Below, in pieces: positions 37,073-45,796 of a DNA stretch of 64,000 bases (the stretch's first letter is position 1; every line of letters begins with the position of its first letter). The DNA is taken from positions 2,728,001-2,792,000 of the forward strand of contig NZ_JAGIOO010000001.1 in the NCBI RefSeq assembly GCF_017876755.1, in the 5' to 3' direction. The position numbers were made by a program, and so were the translations under genes. The notes below the pieces were generated by a model that saw nothing but the letters and a program-made list of their open reading frames with translations, made no database searches and was not told the DNA's origin. This stretch comes from Crossiella equi (lineage in GTDB: Bacteria > Actinomycetota > Actinomycetes > Mycobacteriales > Pseudonocardiaceae).

Positions 37073-38017
37073 CTATCCCTTCACGGCACCACTGGTGATG
37101 CCGCGCAGGAACGACTTCTGTAGAGACAGGTACACCACGAGGCTGGGCACCAGCGCGAGCAGCGCACCCGCCAGCACGACACCGGGCCCGACCATCTCAT
37201 CGGAGCGGAGGGTGGCCAGGGCCACGGTGAGCGTGTAGTCGCCGGGATCGGTGGCCACGATCAACGGCAACAGGTACTGGTCCCAGATCATGGTGAAGCC
37301 GAACACCGCGATCACACCGAGCGCGGGACGGCACAACGGCACCACGATCTGGGCGAACACGCGGAACTCCCCGGCGCCGTCCACGCGGGCGGCCTCCTCC
37401 AGCTCCAGGGGGATCTCGCGCATGAACTCGGTCATCACGAAGATGGAGAAACCCCAGGCGCCCAACGGGAGGATCACGCCGAGCAGCGTGCCCTTGAGGC
37501 TGATGCCCAGCACCGGGAGGTCGCCGATCACCAGCGACAGCGGGATCGCGATGACCTCCTCGGGCAGCATCATCGTGGTCAGCACGGCCAGCATCACGAT
37601 GGCCTGGCCGCGGAACTTCTTGCGCGCCAGCGCGTAGGCGGCGAACACGCTCACGCTGACCTGGAGCAGCAGCCCGCCGCCCGCGATGACCAGCGAGTTC
37701 AGCAGGTAGTCCCAGATGCCCTTCTCGGTGGCCTTGTCGAAGTTGACCATCGACGGCTCGTTGGGCAGCAGGGACAGCTTGGTGGGGTCCGGGCTGAAGT
37801 CGAAGGCACCCGAGACCACGGTGATGAGCGGGCCGCAGAAGAGCAGGAAAGCGGCCGCGCACAACAGGATCCGGCCGATCGTACCGCCCGGGGAGGAGCG
37901 GGGCGTGGCCCAGCCGAGCGCGGTCTCGCAGCGCTGGGCGACCCCGACCCGGCGTTTGGCGGGGGCGGGGCGCTCCGGTGTGGACGGAGGTGCCGGGCGC
38001 AGCTCGGTGGTGGTCAT
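37073..38017 (-). CDS. carbohydrate ABC transporter permease (second subunit, CUT1 type)
   Basis: A 314-residue permease with six membrane segments after a 45-residue Pro-rich cytoplasmic N-terminus. The EAA-type loop that contacts the ATPase reads EEAARVDGAGEFRVFAQIVVP near residue 207. MalG-like architecture fits CUT1 import of oligosaccharides or sugar acids. ATG 38017 overlaps the stop of the first permease gene by 4 bases. No ATPase gene is in the operon, so a shared MsiK-type ATPase encoded elsewhere is likely. Confidence 0.9.
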   Translation of the reverse strand: MTTTELRPAPPSTPERPAPAKRRVGVAQRCETALGWATPRSSPGGTIGRILLCAAAFLLFCGPLITVVSGAFDFSPDPTKLSLLPNEPSMVNFDKATEKGIWDYLLNSLVIAGGGLLLQVSVSVFAAYALARKKFRGQAIVMLAVLTTMMLPEEVIAIPLSLVIGDLPVLGISLKGTLLGVILPLGAWGFSIFVMTEFMREIPLELEEAARVDGAGEFRVFAQIVVPLCRPALGVIAVFGFTMIWDQYLLPLIVATDPGDYTLTVALATLRSDEMVGPGVVLAGALLALVPSLVVYLSLQKSFLRGITSGAVKG

Positions 38018-38964
38018 CGCGCCTCCCTGCGCCGTCGGAGCAGCTGGACGAACAGGGTCAGCAGCAGCGTGACCACGAACAGGATCACCGAGCCCGCCGA
38101 GGCCAGCCCCAGCTCGCTGGTCTCGAAGCCCAGGGAGAACACGCGTGTCATCCACACGTCGGTGGAGCCCGCGGGGCCGCCGCCGGTGAGCACGTAGACC
38201 TCGGTGAACACGCGCAGGCCGCGGATGGAGGCCAGCGTCAGCAGGATGGTGACCGCCGGGCGCAGCGCGGGCAGCGTGATGTGGCGGACGCGCTGCCAGG
38301 TGGTGGCCCCGTCGATGGCCGCCGACTCGTAGAGCTGGCGGTCGATCCCGGCCAGGCCCGCGAGCAGGATGACCATGTCGTAGGGCGCGCCCTTCCAGAT
38401 GCCGACCGCCATCACCGACCACAGCGAGGTGTCCGGGTGGTCGAGGAAGGTGGACGGGCCCAGGCCCACCCAGGACAGCACCGAGTTCAGGAAGCCGCCC
38501 TCGGCCGGGTAGTACAGCAGCCGCCAGATCTCACCGACCACCGCGGTGGCCGCCACGACCGGCAGGAACACCGCCGAGCGCACGAACCACAGCGAGCGGG
38601 CGGTGCCCTCCAGCAGCAGGGCCAGGGCGAAGCCGATGAGCATCGCGCCCAGGGTCTGGCCGACCGCGAGGATGACCGTGTTGGACAGCGCGTTGTGGAA
38701 GCGCTCGTCGGTGAGCACGCGGGTGTAGTTGTCCAGGCCGACCCAGAGGTCGCCCAGGAACGGGCGCACCTCGAACAGGCTCAGCCGGATGCCCTCCGCC
38801 ATCGGCACGTACTTGAAGACGGTGAACAGCAGCAGGGCGGGCAGCAGGAACAGCCAGGGCACGAGGGTGGCCGCGAGGCGGCGCCGAGGAGGGCGCCGCC
38901 TCGCGGGGTGGGACCCGACGGCACCGCCGCCACTAGCCGCCGAGCCCACGTCGGTGATGGTCAC
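38014..38964 (-). CDS. carbohydrate ABC transporter permease (first subunit, CUT1 type)
   Basis: A 316-residue MalF/UgpA-like permease with six membrane segments (first: LVPWLFLLPALLLFTVFKYV near residue 35). The EAA loop is ESAAIDGATTWQRVRHITLP near 215. It overlaps the binding-protein gene by 4 bases upstream and the second permease by 4 downstream. Together with them it would import a uronate, aldarate or an oligosaccharide containing one. Confidence 0.9.
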   Translation of the reverse strand: MTITDVGSAASGGGAVGSHPARRRPPRRRLAATLVPWLFLLPALLLFTVFKYVPMAEGIRLSLFEVRPFLGDLWVGLDNYTRVLTDERFHNALSNTVILAVGQTLGAMLIGFALALLLEGTARSLWFVRSAVFLPVVAATAVVGEIWRLLYYPAEGGFLNSVLSWVGLGPSTFLDHPDTSLWSVMAVGIWKGAPYDMVILLAGLAGIDRQLYESAAIDGATTWQRVRHITLPALRPAVTILLTLASIRGLRVFTEVYVLTGGGPAGSTDVWMTRVFSLGFETSELGLASAGSVILFVVTLLLTLFVQLLRRRREAR

Positions 38965-40298
38965 TGAGCCGCCTTCTGCTGGTTGCTCAGCTCCTTCTCG
39001 AGGTTGCCCGCGAGCTTGGTCAGCTCAGCGGAGGCGTCCCCGCACTTGGCGAAGATGGAGTTCAGGGCTTCCGCGGTCTGCTGGCGGAAGGGCTGGAAGT
39101 TGGGCACGCTCGGGAACGGCCGGGCGCTGTCGGCGTAGACCTTGGCCACGGTGTCCCAGCGCGGGTCGTTGTAGACGCTCTTCACATCGACCGTGCTGTT
39201 GACCGACAGCCGCACGACCGGGCGCTGCCCCGACTCGGCCTTCATGCCCAGCTCCTGGGCCTGTTTGCTGACCAGGAACTCGGCCAGCTTCTTCTGGTTG
39301 CCCGGGTTGGGCGAGCCGGCCATCTGGTAGACGACCTCGCCCTCGCCCAGCACGGTCGAGCCCGCGGGCCCGGCCGGGGACGGGATGACCTCGTACTTGT
39401 CCTTGCCCGGCGCCTTGTCGAAGCGGGCGAACATGTACGGGCCGGTGAGGTAGATGCCCGCCTTGCCCTGCTCGAAGTAGTTGTGCGCGTCGTTGGTGAT
39501 CATGGTCAGCGCGTTCGGCAGCGTGACCTTGCTGTCGCAGAACAGGCCCTTGAGCCAGTTCACCGCCTGCAGGGTCTGCGGGCTGCTCACCGCGACCTTG
39601 TACTGGCCGCCGGACTCGGCGAGGATGTCGCCGCCCGCCTGCCAGATGTAGTTCGCCGCCCACCAGGCCAGGTAGCCGCGGTCGGTGGAGCCGGGCGCCA
39701 CGATGCCGAAGGTGTCCTTCGCGTCGCCGTTGCCGTCCGGGTCCTTGGTGGTGAAATCGTTGGCCAGCGCGGCCAGCTCGTCCCAGGTGGTCGGGATGGG
39801 CTTGCCGACCTTCTCGCGCCAGTCCTTGCGCACCAGCAGCACCTGGGCCTGGGTGGAGAAGGGCACCGCGTAGTACTTGCCGTCGGCGGCCTTGCCGTTG
39901 TTCCAGGCGCGCTCGACGATCTGCTCCTGGCCCGCGAAGGACGTGCGGTCCACCTCGGTCAGGTAGCCCTGCTTGCGGTACGGGCCGAGCGAGCCGGTGT
40001 CGGTGATGGCGATGTCGGGCAGGTCCTTGGCCTGGGCCCGCTCCTGCACGCGCTTGTCGAAGTCGTTGTACGGCGGCGGGTTGTAGTTGACCTTGATCCC
40101 CGTCTTCGCCGTGAACGCCGCGAAGATCTTCTCGTAGACCTTCTTGGTGTCGTCCGAGCTCCGCGTCCACACCTCGATGGGTGCGTTCGGGTCGCCCTGC
40201 GGCGCGGATCCGGTGCTGGTGCACGCGGAGAGGACTAGCCCGACCGCCACCGCGCTGGCCGCCATGGCGGTGCGGGACCGGGTGGTGCGACGGTGCAT
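38961..40298 (-). CDS. extracellular solute-binding lipoprotein of the uronate/aldarate importer
   Basis: A 445-residue family 1 binding protein. GAAGGAG precedes ATG 40298. The signal peptide ends at LVLSAC (Cys near 26). The mature protein has the usual N-lobe (PIEVWTRSSDDTKKVYEKIF, NYNPPPYNDFDKRVQ, ITDTGSLGPYRKQGYL) and a Trp-rich C-lobe (YLAWWAANYIWQAGGDIL, GIYLTGPYMFARF). It is the first gene of an operon running to 33707 and is divergent from the IclR regulator. Confidence 0.92.
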   Translation of the reverse strand: MHRRTTRSRTAMAASAVAVGLVLSACTSTGSAPQGDPNAPIEVWTRSSDDTKKVYEKIFAAFTAKTGIKVNYNPPPYNDFDKRVQERAQAKDLPDIAITDTGSLGPYRKQGYLTEVDRTSFAGQEQIVERAWNNGKAADGKYYAVPFSTQAQVLLVRKDWREKVGKPIPTTWDELAALANDFTTKDPDGNGDAKDTFGIVAPGSTDRGYLAWWAANYIWQAGGDILAESGGQYKVAVSSPQTLQAVNWLKGLFCDSKVTLPNALTMITNDAHNYFEQGKAGIYLTGPYMFARFDKAPGKDKYEVIPSPAGPAGSTVLGEGEVVYQMAGSPNPGNQKKLAEFLVSKQAQELGMKAESGQRPVVRLSVNSTVDVKSVYNDPRWDTVAKVYADSARPFPSVPNFQPFRQQTAEALNSIFAKCGDASAELTKLAGNLEKELSNQQKAAQ

Positions 40299-40366
40299 GC
40301 CCAGCTCCTTCGTCAAATCTGCCCCAGAGGTTCGGTTCACCCGACTGCCCTACTGGACATCGCCGT

Positions 40367-40384
40367 TCAGATATGTGAATCTGA
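40367..40384. promoter_or_regulatory. candidate IclR operator between the divergent importer and regulator genes
   Basis: TCAGAT-N6-ATCTGA is a perfect palindrome in the 186-base AT-richer gap. On the minus strand TTCACA followed at 17-18 bases by CATATC overlaps it as a possible promoter of the importer operon. On the plus strand TTGTGA (40392-40397) with TAAAAAT about 17 bases later is a possible promoter of the regulator. A site here could control both directions. Confidence 0.5.
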
Positions 40385-40484
40385 GTCGTACTTGTGAACC
40401 TTGTTGCCGGACTGTAAAAATCGGGCCGTGCGCCTGTCAAGAGGGCGGCACGGGAGAAGAACCCGATTGGACCTGGAGGCAGAG

Positions 40485-41291
40485 ATGACGGAGGCCGTCA
40501 AGGACGCCGCGGTCGCCCCCACGCGCCCGGCGGCCGTGAAGTCCGCCGACCGGACGGTGGAGCTGCTGGAGGTCCTGGCCTCCTTCGACCGCAGGCTGAC
40601 GCTCACCGAGCTGCACCGCGAGCTGAACTACCCCAAGTCCAGCCTGTACATGCTGCTCCAGACGCTGGTGGCGCGCGGCTGGGTCGAGGTCGAGTCCGAC
40701 CGCGGCACCTACGGCATCGGCGTGCGCGCCCTGCTCGTGGGCACGTCCTACCTCGACCACGACCCCGTGGTGCGCACGGCCATCCGGGTGATGGAGCAGG
40801 TGCGCCAGGAGATCAACGAGACCGTGCACCTGGCCCGCCTCGAAGGCGACGACGTGGTGTACCTGGCCAGCCGGGAGTCCGAGCACCACCTGCGCGTGGT
40901 CTCCCGCGTCGGCCGCCGCCTGCCCGCGCACAGCACCGCGCTGGGCAAGGCACTGCTGTCCCAGCGCCCGGCGGAGGACGCCGCCGCGCTGGTCCCCGAG
41001 TCGATCACACCGTTGACCGCCAACACGATCACCGACCGGGCCGCACTGCTCGCGCAGCTGGAGGAGTTCCGCCGCGTGGGCTACTCCTTCGAGCGCGAGG
41101 AGAACACCCCGGGGCTCGGCTGCTTCGCCGTCGCGCTGCCGTACCGCAACCCGGTCACCGACGCCATGAGCTGCTCGGTGCCGGTCGCGCGGCTCACGCC
41201 GGAACACGAGAAGCAGATCGTGGACGCGCTGCTGGGTGCCGCGCGCACCTTGACCGAGCTGCTCCGCCAGCCGGGCCTCACTCCACTGTGA
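40485..41291 (+). CDS. IclR family transcriptional regulator of uronate/aldarate catabolism
   Basis: A 268-residue regulator. GGAGG upstream fixes ATG 40485. The N-terminal winged helix (LTLTELHRELNYPKSSLYMLLQTL) is at about 34-60; the C-terminal effector domain has TVHLARLEGDDVVYLAS, LPAHSTALGKALLS and the conserved GYSFEREENTPGLGCFAVAL near 200. It is divergent from the importer operon and followed by udh and the dehydrogenase, so an aldarate or uronate is the likely effector. Confidence 0.9.
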   Translation: MTEAVKDAAVAPTRPAAVKSADRTVELLEVLASFDRRLTLTELHRELNYPKSSLYMLLQTLVARGWVEVESDRGTYGIGVRALLVGTSYLDHDPVVRTAIRVMEQVRQEINETVHLARLEGDDVVYLASRESEHHLRVVSRVGRRLPAHSTALGKALLSQRPAEDAAALVPESITPLTANTITDRAALLAQLEEFRRVGYSFEREENTPGLGCFAVALPYRNPVTDAMSCSVPVARLTPEHEKQIVDALLGAARTLTELLRQPGLTPL

Positions 41292-41337
41292 ACCTGACCT
41301 GATCCCCTGCATCCTGTTGAGCACGAAGGGTTTCGGA

Positions 41338-42162
41338 GTGACCGAACGCATTCTCATCACCGGGTCCGCCGGTGGGGTCGGCACGCTCATGCGGCCGCGG
41401 CTGGCCCGGGAGGGCCGTGTGCTGCGCCTGCTGGACGTGGCCGAGCAGCCGCCCGCCGCGCCGGGTGAGGCGGTGGAGATCATCACCGCCTCGGTGACCG
41501 ACATGGCGGCGATGGAGGCGGCCTGCGCCGGGGTGGACGCGGTGATCCACCTGGGCGGGTACAGCCTGGAACGCGGCTGGGACGACATCCTGGACGTCAA
41601 CATCAACGGCACGCACGTGGTGTTCGAGGCCGCGCGCCGCCAGGGCGTGCCGCGCGTCATCTTCGCCAGCTCCAACCACGCGGTCGGCTTCGTACCGCGT
41701 GCCGACGGCGAGGTCGCCGGCGACGCGGTGCCGCGCCCGGACACCAACTACGGCGTGAGCAAGGCCGCGGGCGAGGCGATCGCCAGCCACTACGCCGACC
41801 GGTACGGCATCGGCGCGATCTGCGTGCGCATCGGCTCCTGCTTCGAGAAGCCGCGCGATGTGCGCATGCTGTCCACCTGGCTCTCCCCCGCCGACGGCGC
41901 CCGGCTCTTCGAGGCCGCGCTGGCCTTCCCGGACCCGGGTTTCCGCGTGCTGTGGGGAGTCTCGGACAACACCCGCCGCTGGTTCTCCCTGGAGGAGGCC
42001 AAGGCCATCGGCTACGTCTCCCAGGACGACTCCGAGGTCTACGCGGCCGAGCTCCTGGCCGAGCACGGCGAGCCCGACCTCACCCAGATCCCGCACAACC
42101 TGGTCGGCGGCGTGTGGGTCTCCGCCGACTTCGACACCGCGAAGAAGGAGGCCGGTCGGTGA
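41338..42162 (+). CDS. udh: uronate dehydrogenase (NAD-dependent)
   Basis: A 274-residue short-chain dehydrogenase that oxidises glucuronate or galacturonate to the aldaro-lactone. The NAD motif GSAGGVG is at residues 9-15, SSNHAVGF near 112 and the catalytic YGVSK near 137, with the family tail VSADFDTAKKEAGR. Length agrees with known Udh (about 265-275). GTG 41338 follows GAAGG; a TTG at 41317 is a weaker alternative. Its stop overlaps the next start (GTGA). Together with GudD and KdgD it completes the oxidative uronate route. Confidence 0.9.
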   Translation: MTERILITGSAGGVGTLMRPRLAREGRVLRLLDVAEQPPAAPGEAVEIITASVTDMAAMEAACAGVDAVIHLGGYSLERGWDDILDVNINGTHVVFEAARRQGVPRVIFASSNHAVGFVPRADGEVAGDAVPRPDTNYGVSKAAGEAIASHYADRYGIGAICVRIGSCFEKPRDVRMLSTWLSPADGARLFEAALAFPDPGFRVLWGVSDNTRRWFSLEEAKAIGYVSQDDSEVYAAELLAEHGEPDLTQIPHNLVGGVWVSADFDTAKKEAGR

Positions 42163-43673
42163 CCGTCCAGGGCGTTCAGGGTTACAACCCGAGGACCGGC
42201 GAGGTCTACGGCGAGCCGGTCGCGGCCACCCCGGAGGCGGAGGTCAACCGCCTCGCGCAGGCGGCGGCCGAGGCGTTCCCGGTGTGGTCCGGGCTGCCGG
42301 GCGCGCGCCGGGCCGAGGTGCTGGAGAAGATCGCGGACGCGCTGGACGCCAGGAGCGCCGAGCTGGTCGAGGTCGCCGACACCGAGACCGCGCTGGGCCT
42401 GCCGCGCCTGACCGGTGAGCTCAAGCGCACCACCAACCAGCTGCGCCTGTTCGGCGAGGTGCTGCGCGAGGGCAGCTACGCCGAGGCCACCATCGACTCA
42501 CCCAACCCGGACATCATCCCGCCCCGCCCGAACCTGCGGCGGCTGCTCCAGCCGCTGGGCCCGGTCGCGGTGTTCTCCGCCAGCAACTTCCCGTTCGCCT
42601 TCTCCGTGGCCGGTGGCGACACCGCCTCCGCGCTGGCCGCTGGTGCCCCGGTGCTGGTGAAAGCACACTCGGCGCACCCGAACACCTCCGTGGCCACCGC
42701 GGCCGTGCTGTCCGCGGTCATCGCGGCCGAGGGCCTGCCGGAGGGCGTGTTCGGCATCGTCTACAGCACCCCGGCCGGTTCACAGCTGGTCAAGCACCCG
42801 GCGATCAAGGCGGTCGGCTTCACCGGCAGCACCGGCGGCGGGCGGGCGCTGTTCGACCTGGCCTCCGGACGGCCGGACCCCATCCCGTTCTACGGCGAGC
42901 TGGGCAGCGTGAACCCCACGGTGATCCTGCCGGGCATCGCGGCCGAGCAGACCCAGGAGCTGGCCACCGGCTTCGCGGGCTCGCTGACCATGGGCGTGGG
43001 CCAGTTCTGCACCAACCCGGGCCTGGTCTTCGCCCCGGAGTCCCTGGTGGACGACCTGGGCAAGGCGGTCTCCGGCGCGAACGGCGGCGCCATGCTCACC
43101 GCCCGCATGCGTGACTCCTATGAGTCCACTGTGGATGGTCTGGCCAAGCACGCGGGCGTCGAGCTGGTCGCGGTGGGCGAGGCCCCCGAGGGCGGCTGGA
43201 CCGTGGCGCCGCGCCTGTACCGCACCACGCTGGCCGACTTCGAGGCCGACCTGGCCACCCTCGAGGAGGAGTGCTTCGGCCCGGCCGCGATCGTGGTCAC
43301 CTACACCGACCCGGCCGAGCTGCTCCCGGTCCTGGCCCGCGTGCAGGGCAGCCTCACCGCCACCGTGCACGCGGCCGAGTCCGACCACGAGGCGGCGGGC
43401 AGGCTGGCCGAGGTGCTGCGCCGGATCGCCGGGCGCCTGGTGTTCAACGCCTGGCCGACCGGTGTCGCGGTCAGCTGGGCCCAGCACCACGGCGGCCCGT
43501 GGCCCGCCACCACCTCCGCGCTGCACACCTCGGTGGGCGCCACCGCGATCCGCCGCTGGATCGGCCCGGTGACCTACCAGTCCTGGCCGGACCACCTGTT
43601 GCCGCAGGAGCTCCAGGACGCCAACCCGCTGGGCATCCCGCGCCGCCGCGACGGCGTGCTCGGCGTGCACTGA
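42159..43673 (+). CDS. 2-oxoglutarate semialdehyde dehydrogenase (NADP-type aldehyde dehydrogenase)
   Basis: A 504-residue aldehyde dehydrogenase that would convert 2-oxoglutarate semialdehyde, the KdgD product, to 2-oxoglutarate. FSASNFPFAFSVAGGDTASA near 145 and VKAHSAHPNTS near 168 form the cofactor site, GFTGSTGGG near 222, the general-base Glu in GELGSVNP near 247 and the nucleophilic Cys in VGQFCTNPG near 283. This subgroup (KGSADH) is typically NADP-linked. Coupled to udh by a 4-base overlap. Confidence 0.9.
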   Translation: MTVQGVQGYNPRTGEVYGEPVAATPEAEVNRLAQAAAEAFPVWSGLPGARRAEVLEKIADALDARSAELVEVADTETALGLPRLTGELKRTTNQLRLFGEVLREGSYAEATIDSPNPDIIPPRPNLRRLLQPLGPVAVFSASNFPFAFSVAGGDTASALAAGAPVLVKAHSAHPNTSVATAAVLSAVIAAEGLPEGVFGIVYSTPAGSQLVKHPAIKAVGFTGSTGGGRALFDLASGRPDPIPFYGELGSVNPTVILPGIAAEQTQELATGFAGSLTMGVGQFCTNPGLVFAPESLVDDLGKAVSGANGGAMLTARMRDSYESTVDGLAKHAGVELVAVGEAPEGGWTVAPRLYRTTLADFEADLATLEEECFGPAAIVVTYTDPAELLPVLARVQGSLTATVHAAESDHEAAGRLAEVLRRIAGRLVFNAWPTGVAVSWAQHHGGPWPATTSALHTSVGATAIRRWIGPVTYQSWPDHLLPQELQDANPLGIPRRRDGVLGVH

Positions 43674-43682
43674 CCCGCCCGC

Positions 43683-43777
43683 CCGGAACGGCCAGCACAC
43701 CCTGGTGTTGGCCGTTCCGGCACCGTGTTGGCCCACCCCGCACCTCGTGTTGGCCCATCCCGCACCCCGTGTTGGCC
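43683..43777. repeat. GTGTTGGCC repeat cluster, copy 3, with terminator-like hairpin
   Basis: CCGGAACGGCCAGCAC (43683-43698) pairs with 43705-43720 with one mismatch (a G-T wobble in RNA), 10 bases after the dehydrogenase stop. GTGTTGGCC then recurs at 43705, 43725, 43747 and 43769, spaced 20, 22 and 22 bases, with the intervals resembling each other (CAcCCCGCACCTC). This is the same core as at 13186-13536 and 26605-26654. Confidence 0.9.
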
Positions 43778-43841
43778 CTTGCGCGCGTCCGCCCGCGCTA
43801 ATTGGGCGGCGTCCCCGGCCCGTTGCGCCTAACCTGGGCGC

Positions 43842-45035
43842 ATGGCACAGAAGTCGTTCCAGGGAGACGTGATCCCTGGTCAGCACGTCGACATCCGCAT
43901 GTGGACCAAGGCCGAGACCGTTGAGGCGCAAGCCATGCAGCAGCTGCGCAACATCGCCGCGCTGCCCTGGGTCTTCAAGCACGTCGCCGTGATGCCCGAC
44001 GTCCACTACGGCAAGGGCGCCACGGTCGGCTCGGTCATCGCCATGCAGGGCGCCGTCTCGCCCGCCGCGGTGGGCGTGGACATCGGCTGCGGCATGACCG
44101 CGGTGCGCACCTCGCTGCGCGCCACCGACCTGCCCGACGACCTGCGCCGCCTCCGCTCCGGCATCGAGAAGGTCGTGCCGGTGGGCTTCGGCATGCACAA
44201 GAGCGAGGCCTTCAACCAGCGCGACGCCTCCGACTGGACCCAGTTCTGGCAGGGCTTCGACGCGCTGACCTCCGTGGTGCGCCAGGAGTCCGACCGGGCG
44301 CTGCGCCAGATGGGCACCCTCGGCGGTGGCAACCACTTCCTCGAGGTGTGCCTGGACGAGGACGACCAGGTGTGGCTCATGCTGCACTCGGGCTCGCGCG
44401 GTATCGGCAACCTCCTGGCACAGCACCACATGGAGATCGCGCGCGGCCTCACCCACAACGCGGCGCTGCCGGACCCGGACCTCGCGGTGTTCATCGCGGG
44501 CACCCCGCAGATGGCGGCCTACCGCCACGACCTGTACTGGGCGCAGGAGTACGCGCGCCGCAACCGCTCGGTGATGATGCGGCTGGCGTGCGACGTCGTG
44601 CGCAAGCAGTTCCCGCAGGTGAAGTTCGAGGAGCCGATCTCCTGCCACCACAACTACGTGGCGGAGGAGACGCACTTCGGCGAGGAGCTGCTGGTCACCC
44701 GCAAGGGCGCGATCCGCGCGGGCCAGGGCGACCTGGGCATCATCCCGGGCAGCATGGGCACCGGCAGCTACATCGTCCGCGGCCTGGGCAACCCGGACTC
44801 CTTCTGCTCGGCCAGCCACGGCGCGGGCCGCCGCATGTCGCGCAACCAGGCGCGCAAGCGGTTCACCGCCGAGGACCTGGCCGCGCAGACCGCGGGCGTG
44901 GAGTGCCGCAAGGACTCCGGGGTCGTGGACGAGATCCCGGCGGCGTACAAGGACATCAACGAGGTGATCGCGAACCAGCAGGACCTGGTGGAGGTCGTGG
45001 CCAAGCTGCGCCAGGTCGTGTGCATCAAGGGCTGA
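43842..45035 (+). CDS. rtcB: RtcB family RNA ligase
   Basis: A 397-residue RNA 3'-phosphate (or cyclic phosphate) to 5'-OH ligase that uses GTP and manganese. Motifs: MPDVHYGKGATVG near residue 51, VDIGCGM near 79 with the metal-binding Cys, GGGNHF near 162, SCHHNYV near 267 and HGAGRRMSR near 326, where the His is guanylylated. Length fits the shorter bacterial branch. ATG 43842 lies seven bases after TAACCT, leaderless. There is no RtcA, RtcR or archease neighbour, so it may act in tRNA or rRNA repair alone. Confidence 0.93.
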   Translation: MAQKSFQGDVIPGQHVDIRMWTKAETVEAQAMQQLRNIAALPWVFKHVAVMPDVHYGKGATVGSVIAMQGAVSPAAVGVDIGCGMTAVRTSLRATDLPDDLRRLRSGIEKVVPVGFGMHKSEAFNQRDASDWTQFWQGFDALTSVVRQESDRALRQMGTLGGGNHFLEVCLDEDDQVWLMLHSGSRGIGNLLAQHHMEIARGLTHNAALPDPDLAVFIAGTPQMAAYRHDLYWAQEYARRNRSVMMRLACDVVRKQFPQVKFEEPISCHHNYVAEETHFGEELLVTRKGAIRAGQGDLGIIPGSMGTGSYIVRGLGNPDSFCSASHGAGRRMSRNQARKRFTAEDLAAQTAGVECRKDSGVVDEIPAAYKDINEVIANQQDLVEVVAKLRQVVCIKG

Positions 45036-45780
45036 CCGGCGCGGGCAGCACGCGGTAGGCCGGGAGCTTCGCCGCCCGGCCGTCACCGCTGGTCTGCCCG
45101 CGCAACCGGCGCACCACCCACGGCACCAGGAACGTGCGCACCCAGCGCAGGTGGTCGCCGTCCACCACCTCGCCCGCCACCTCCAGCGAGGGCGCCCGGC
45201 CGTCCAGCACCGCGAGCGCGGCCAGGGCCAGTGCCTCGTGCGCGGCGGGGCCGGGGTGCAGCCGGTCCTCGCACCAGCCCGCCATCCCGCGCGGGGCCAG
45301 GGCGGCCAGGTCCATGCAGATCACGTCGTGGCGGCGCGCGACCGCCGCGATGACCCCGTTCAGCCGGTCCGCGCGCAGCTCCATGCGCCGCCGCAACGCC
45401 TGCGGCAGCGGGGCGAACAGGCCGGGCGGCGGCAGGGTCGCGGTCAGCACGGTGGCCCCGGTGGCCCGCAGCCCGCCGAACAGCCCGCCCAGATCGGCCG
45501 CGAACTCACGCGGGTCCAGCTTCGGGCGGATGAGGTCGTTCATGCCGACCACGCAGGTGGCCAGGTCGGGGGCGAGCGCCACCGCCGGGGCCAGCTGCGA
45601 GGCCAGGATGCGGCGCGTGGTCAGCCCGCGCACCGCCAGGTTGGCGTACTGGATGCCGCCCTGCCGCACCGCGAGGTGGTGGGCCAGCCGGTCGGCCCAC
45701 CCCCGCAGCCCACCGGGCACCGGGTCGCCCAGACCCTCCGTGACGCTGTCCCCGACCGCGACGAACCTCTGCCACACCAC
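45025..45780 (-). CDS. SGNH/GDSL-type esterase or lipase
   Basis: A 251-residue intracellular hydrolase. Block I GDSVTEG near residues 10-16 holds the catalytic Ser, block III GMND near 80 the oxyanion Asn, and block V DRLHPG near 175 the Asp and His. No signal peptide. GTG 45780 has TACGGT six bases upstream (minus strand) and no Shine-Dalgarno sequence. Its tail overlaps rtcB by 11 bases in antisense. Substrate unknown. Confidence 0.9.
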   Translation of the reverse strand: MVWQRFVAVGDSVTEGLGDPVPGGLRGWADRLAHHLAVRQGGIQYANLAVRGLTTRRILASQLAPAVALAPDLATCVVGMNDLIRPKLDPREFAADLGGLFGGLRATGATVLTATLPPPGLFAPLPQALRRRMELRADRLNGVIAAVARRHDVICMDLAALAPRGMAGWCEDRLHPGPAAHEALALAALAVLDGRAPSLEVAGEVVDGDHLRWVRTFLVPWVVRRLRGQTSGDGRAAKLPAYRVLPAPVSP

Positions 45781-45796
45781 CGGACCACCGTACCCA

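Noticed and set aside
37073-38422. 449-residue version of the second permease
   Set aside because: The first 135 residues are an Arg/His-rich shadow of the first permease gene; ATG 38017 overlaps that gene's stop in the usual ATGA manner.
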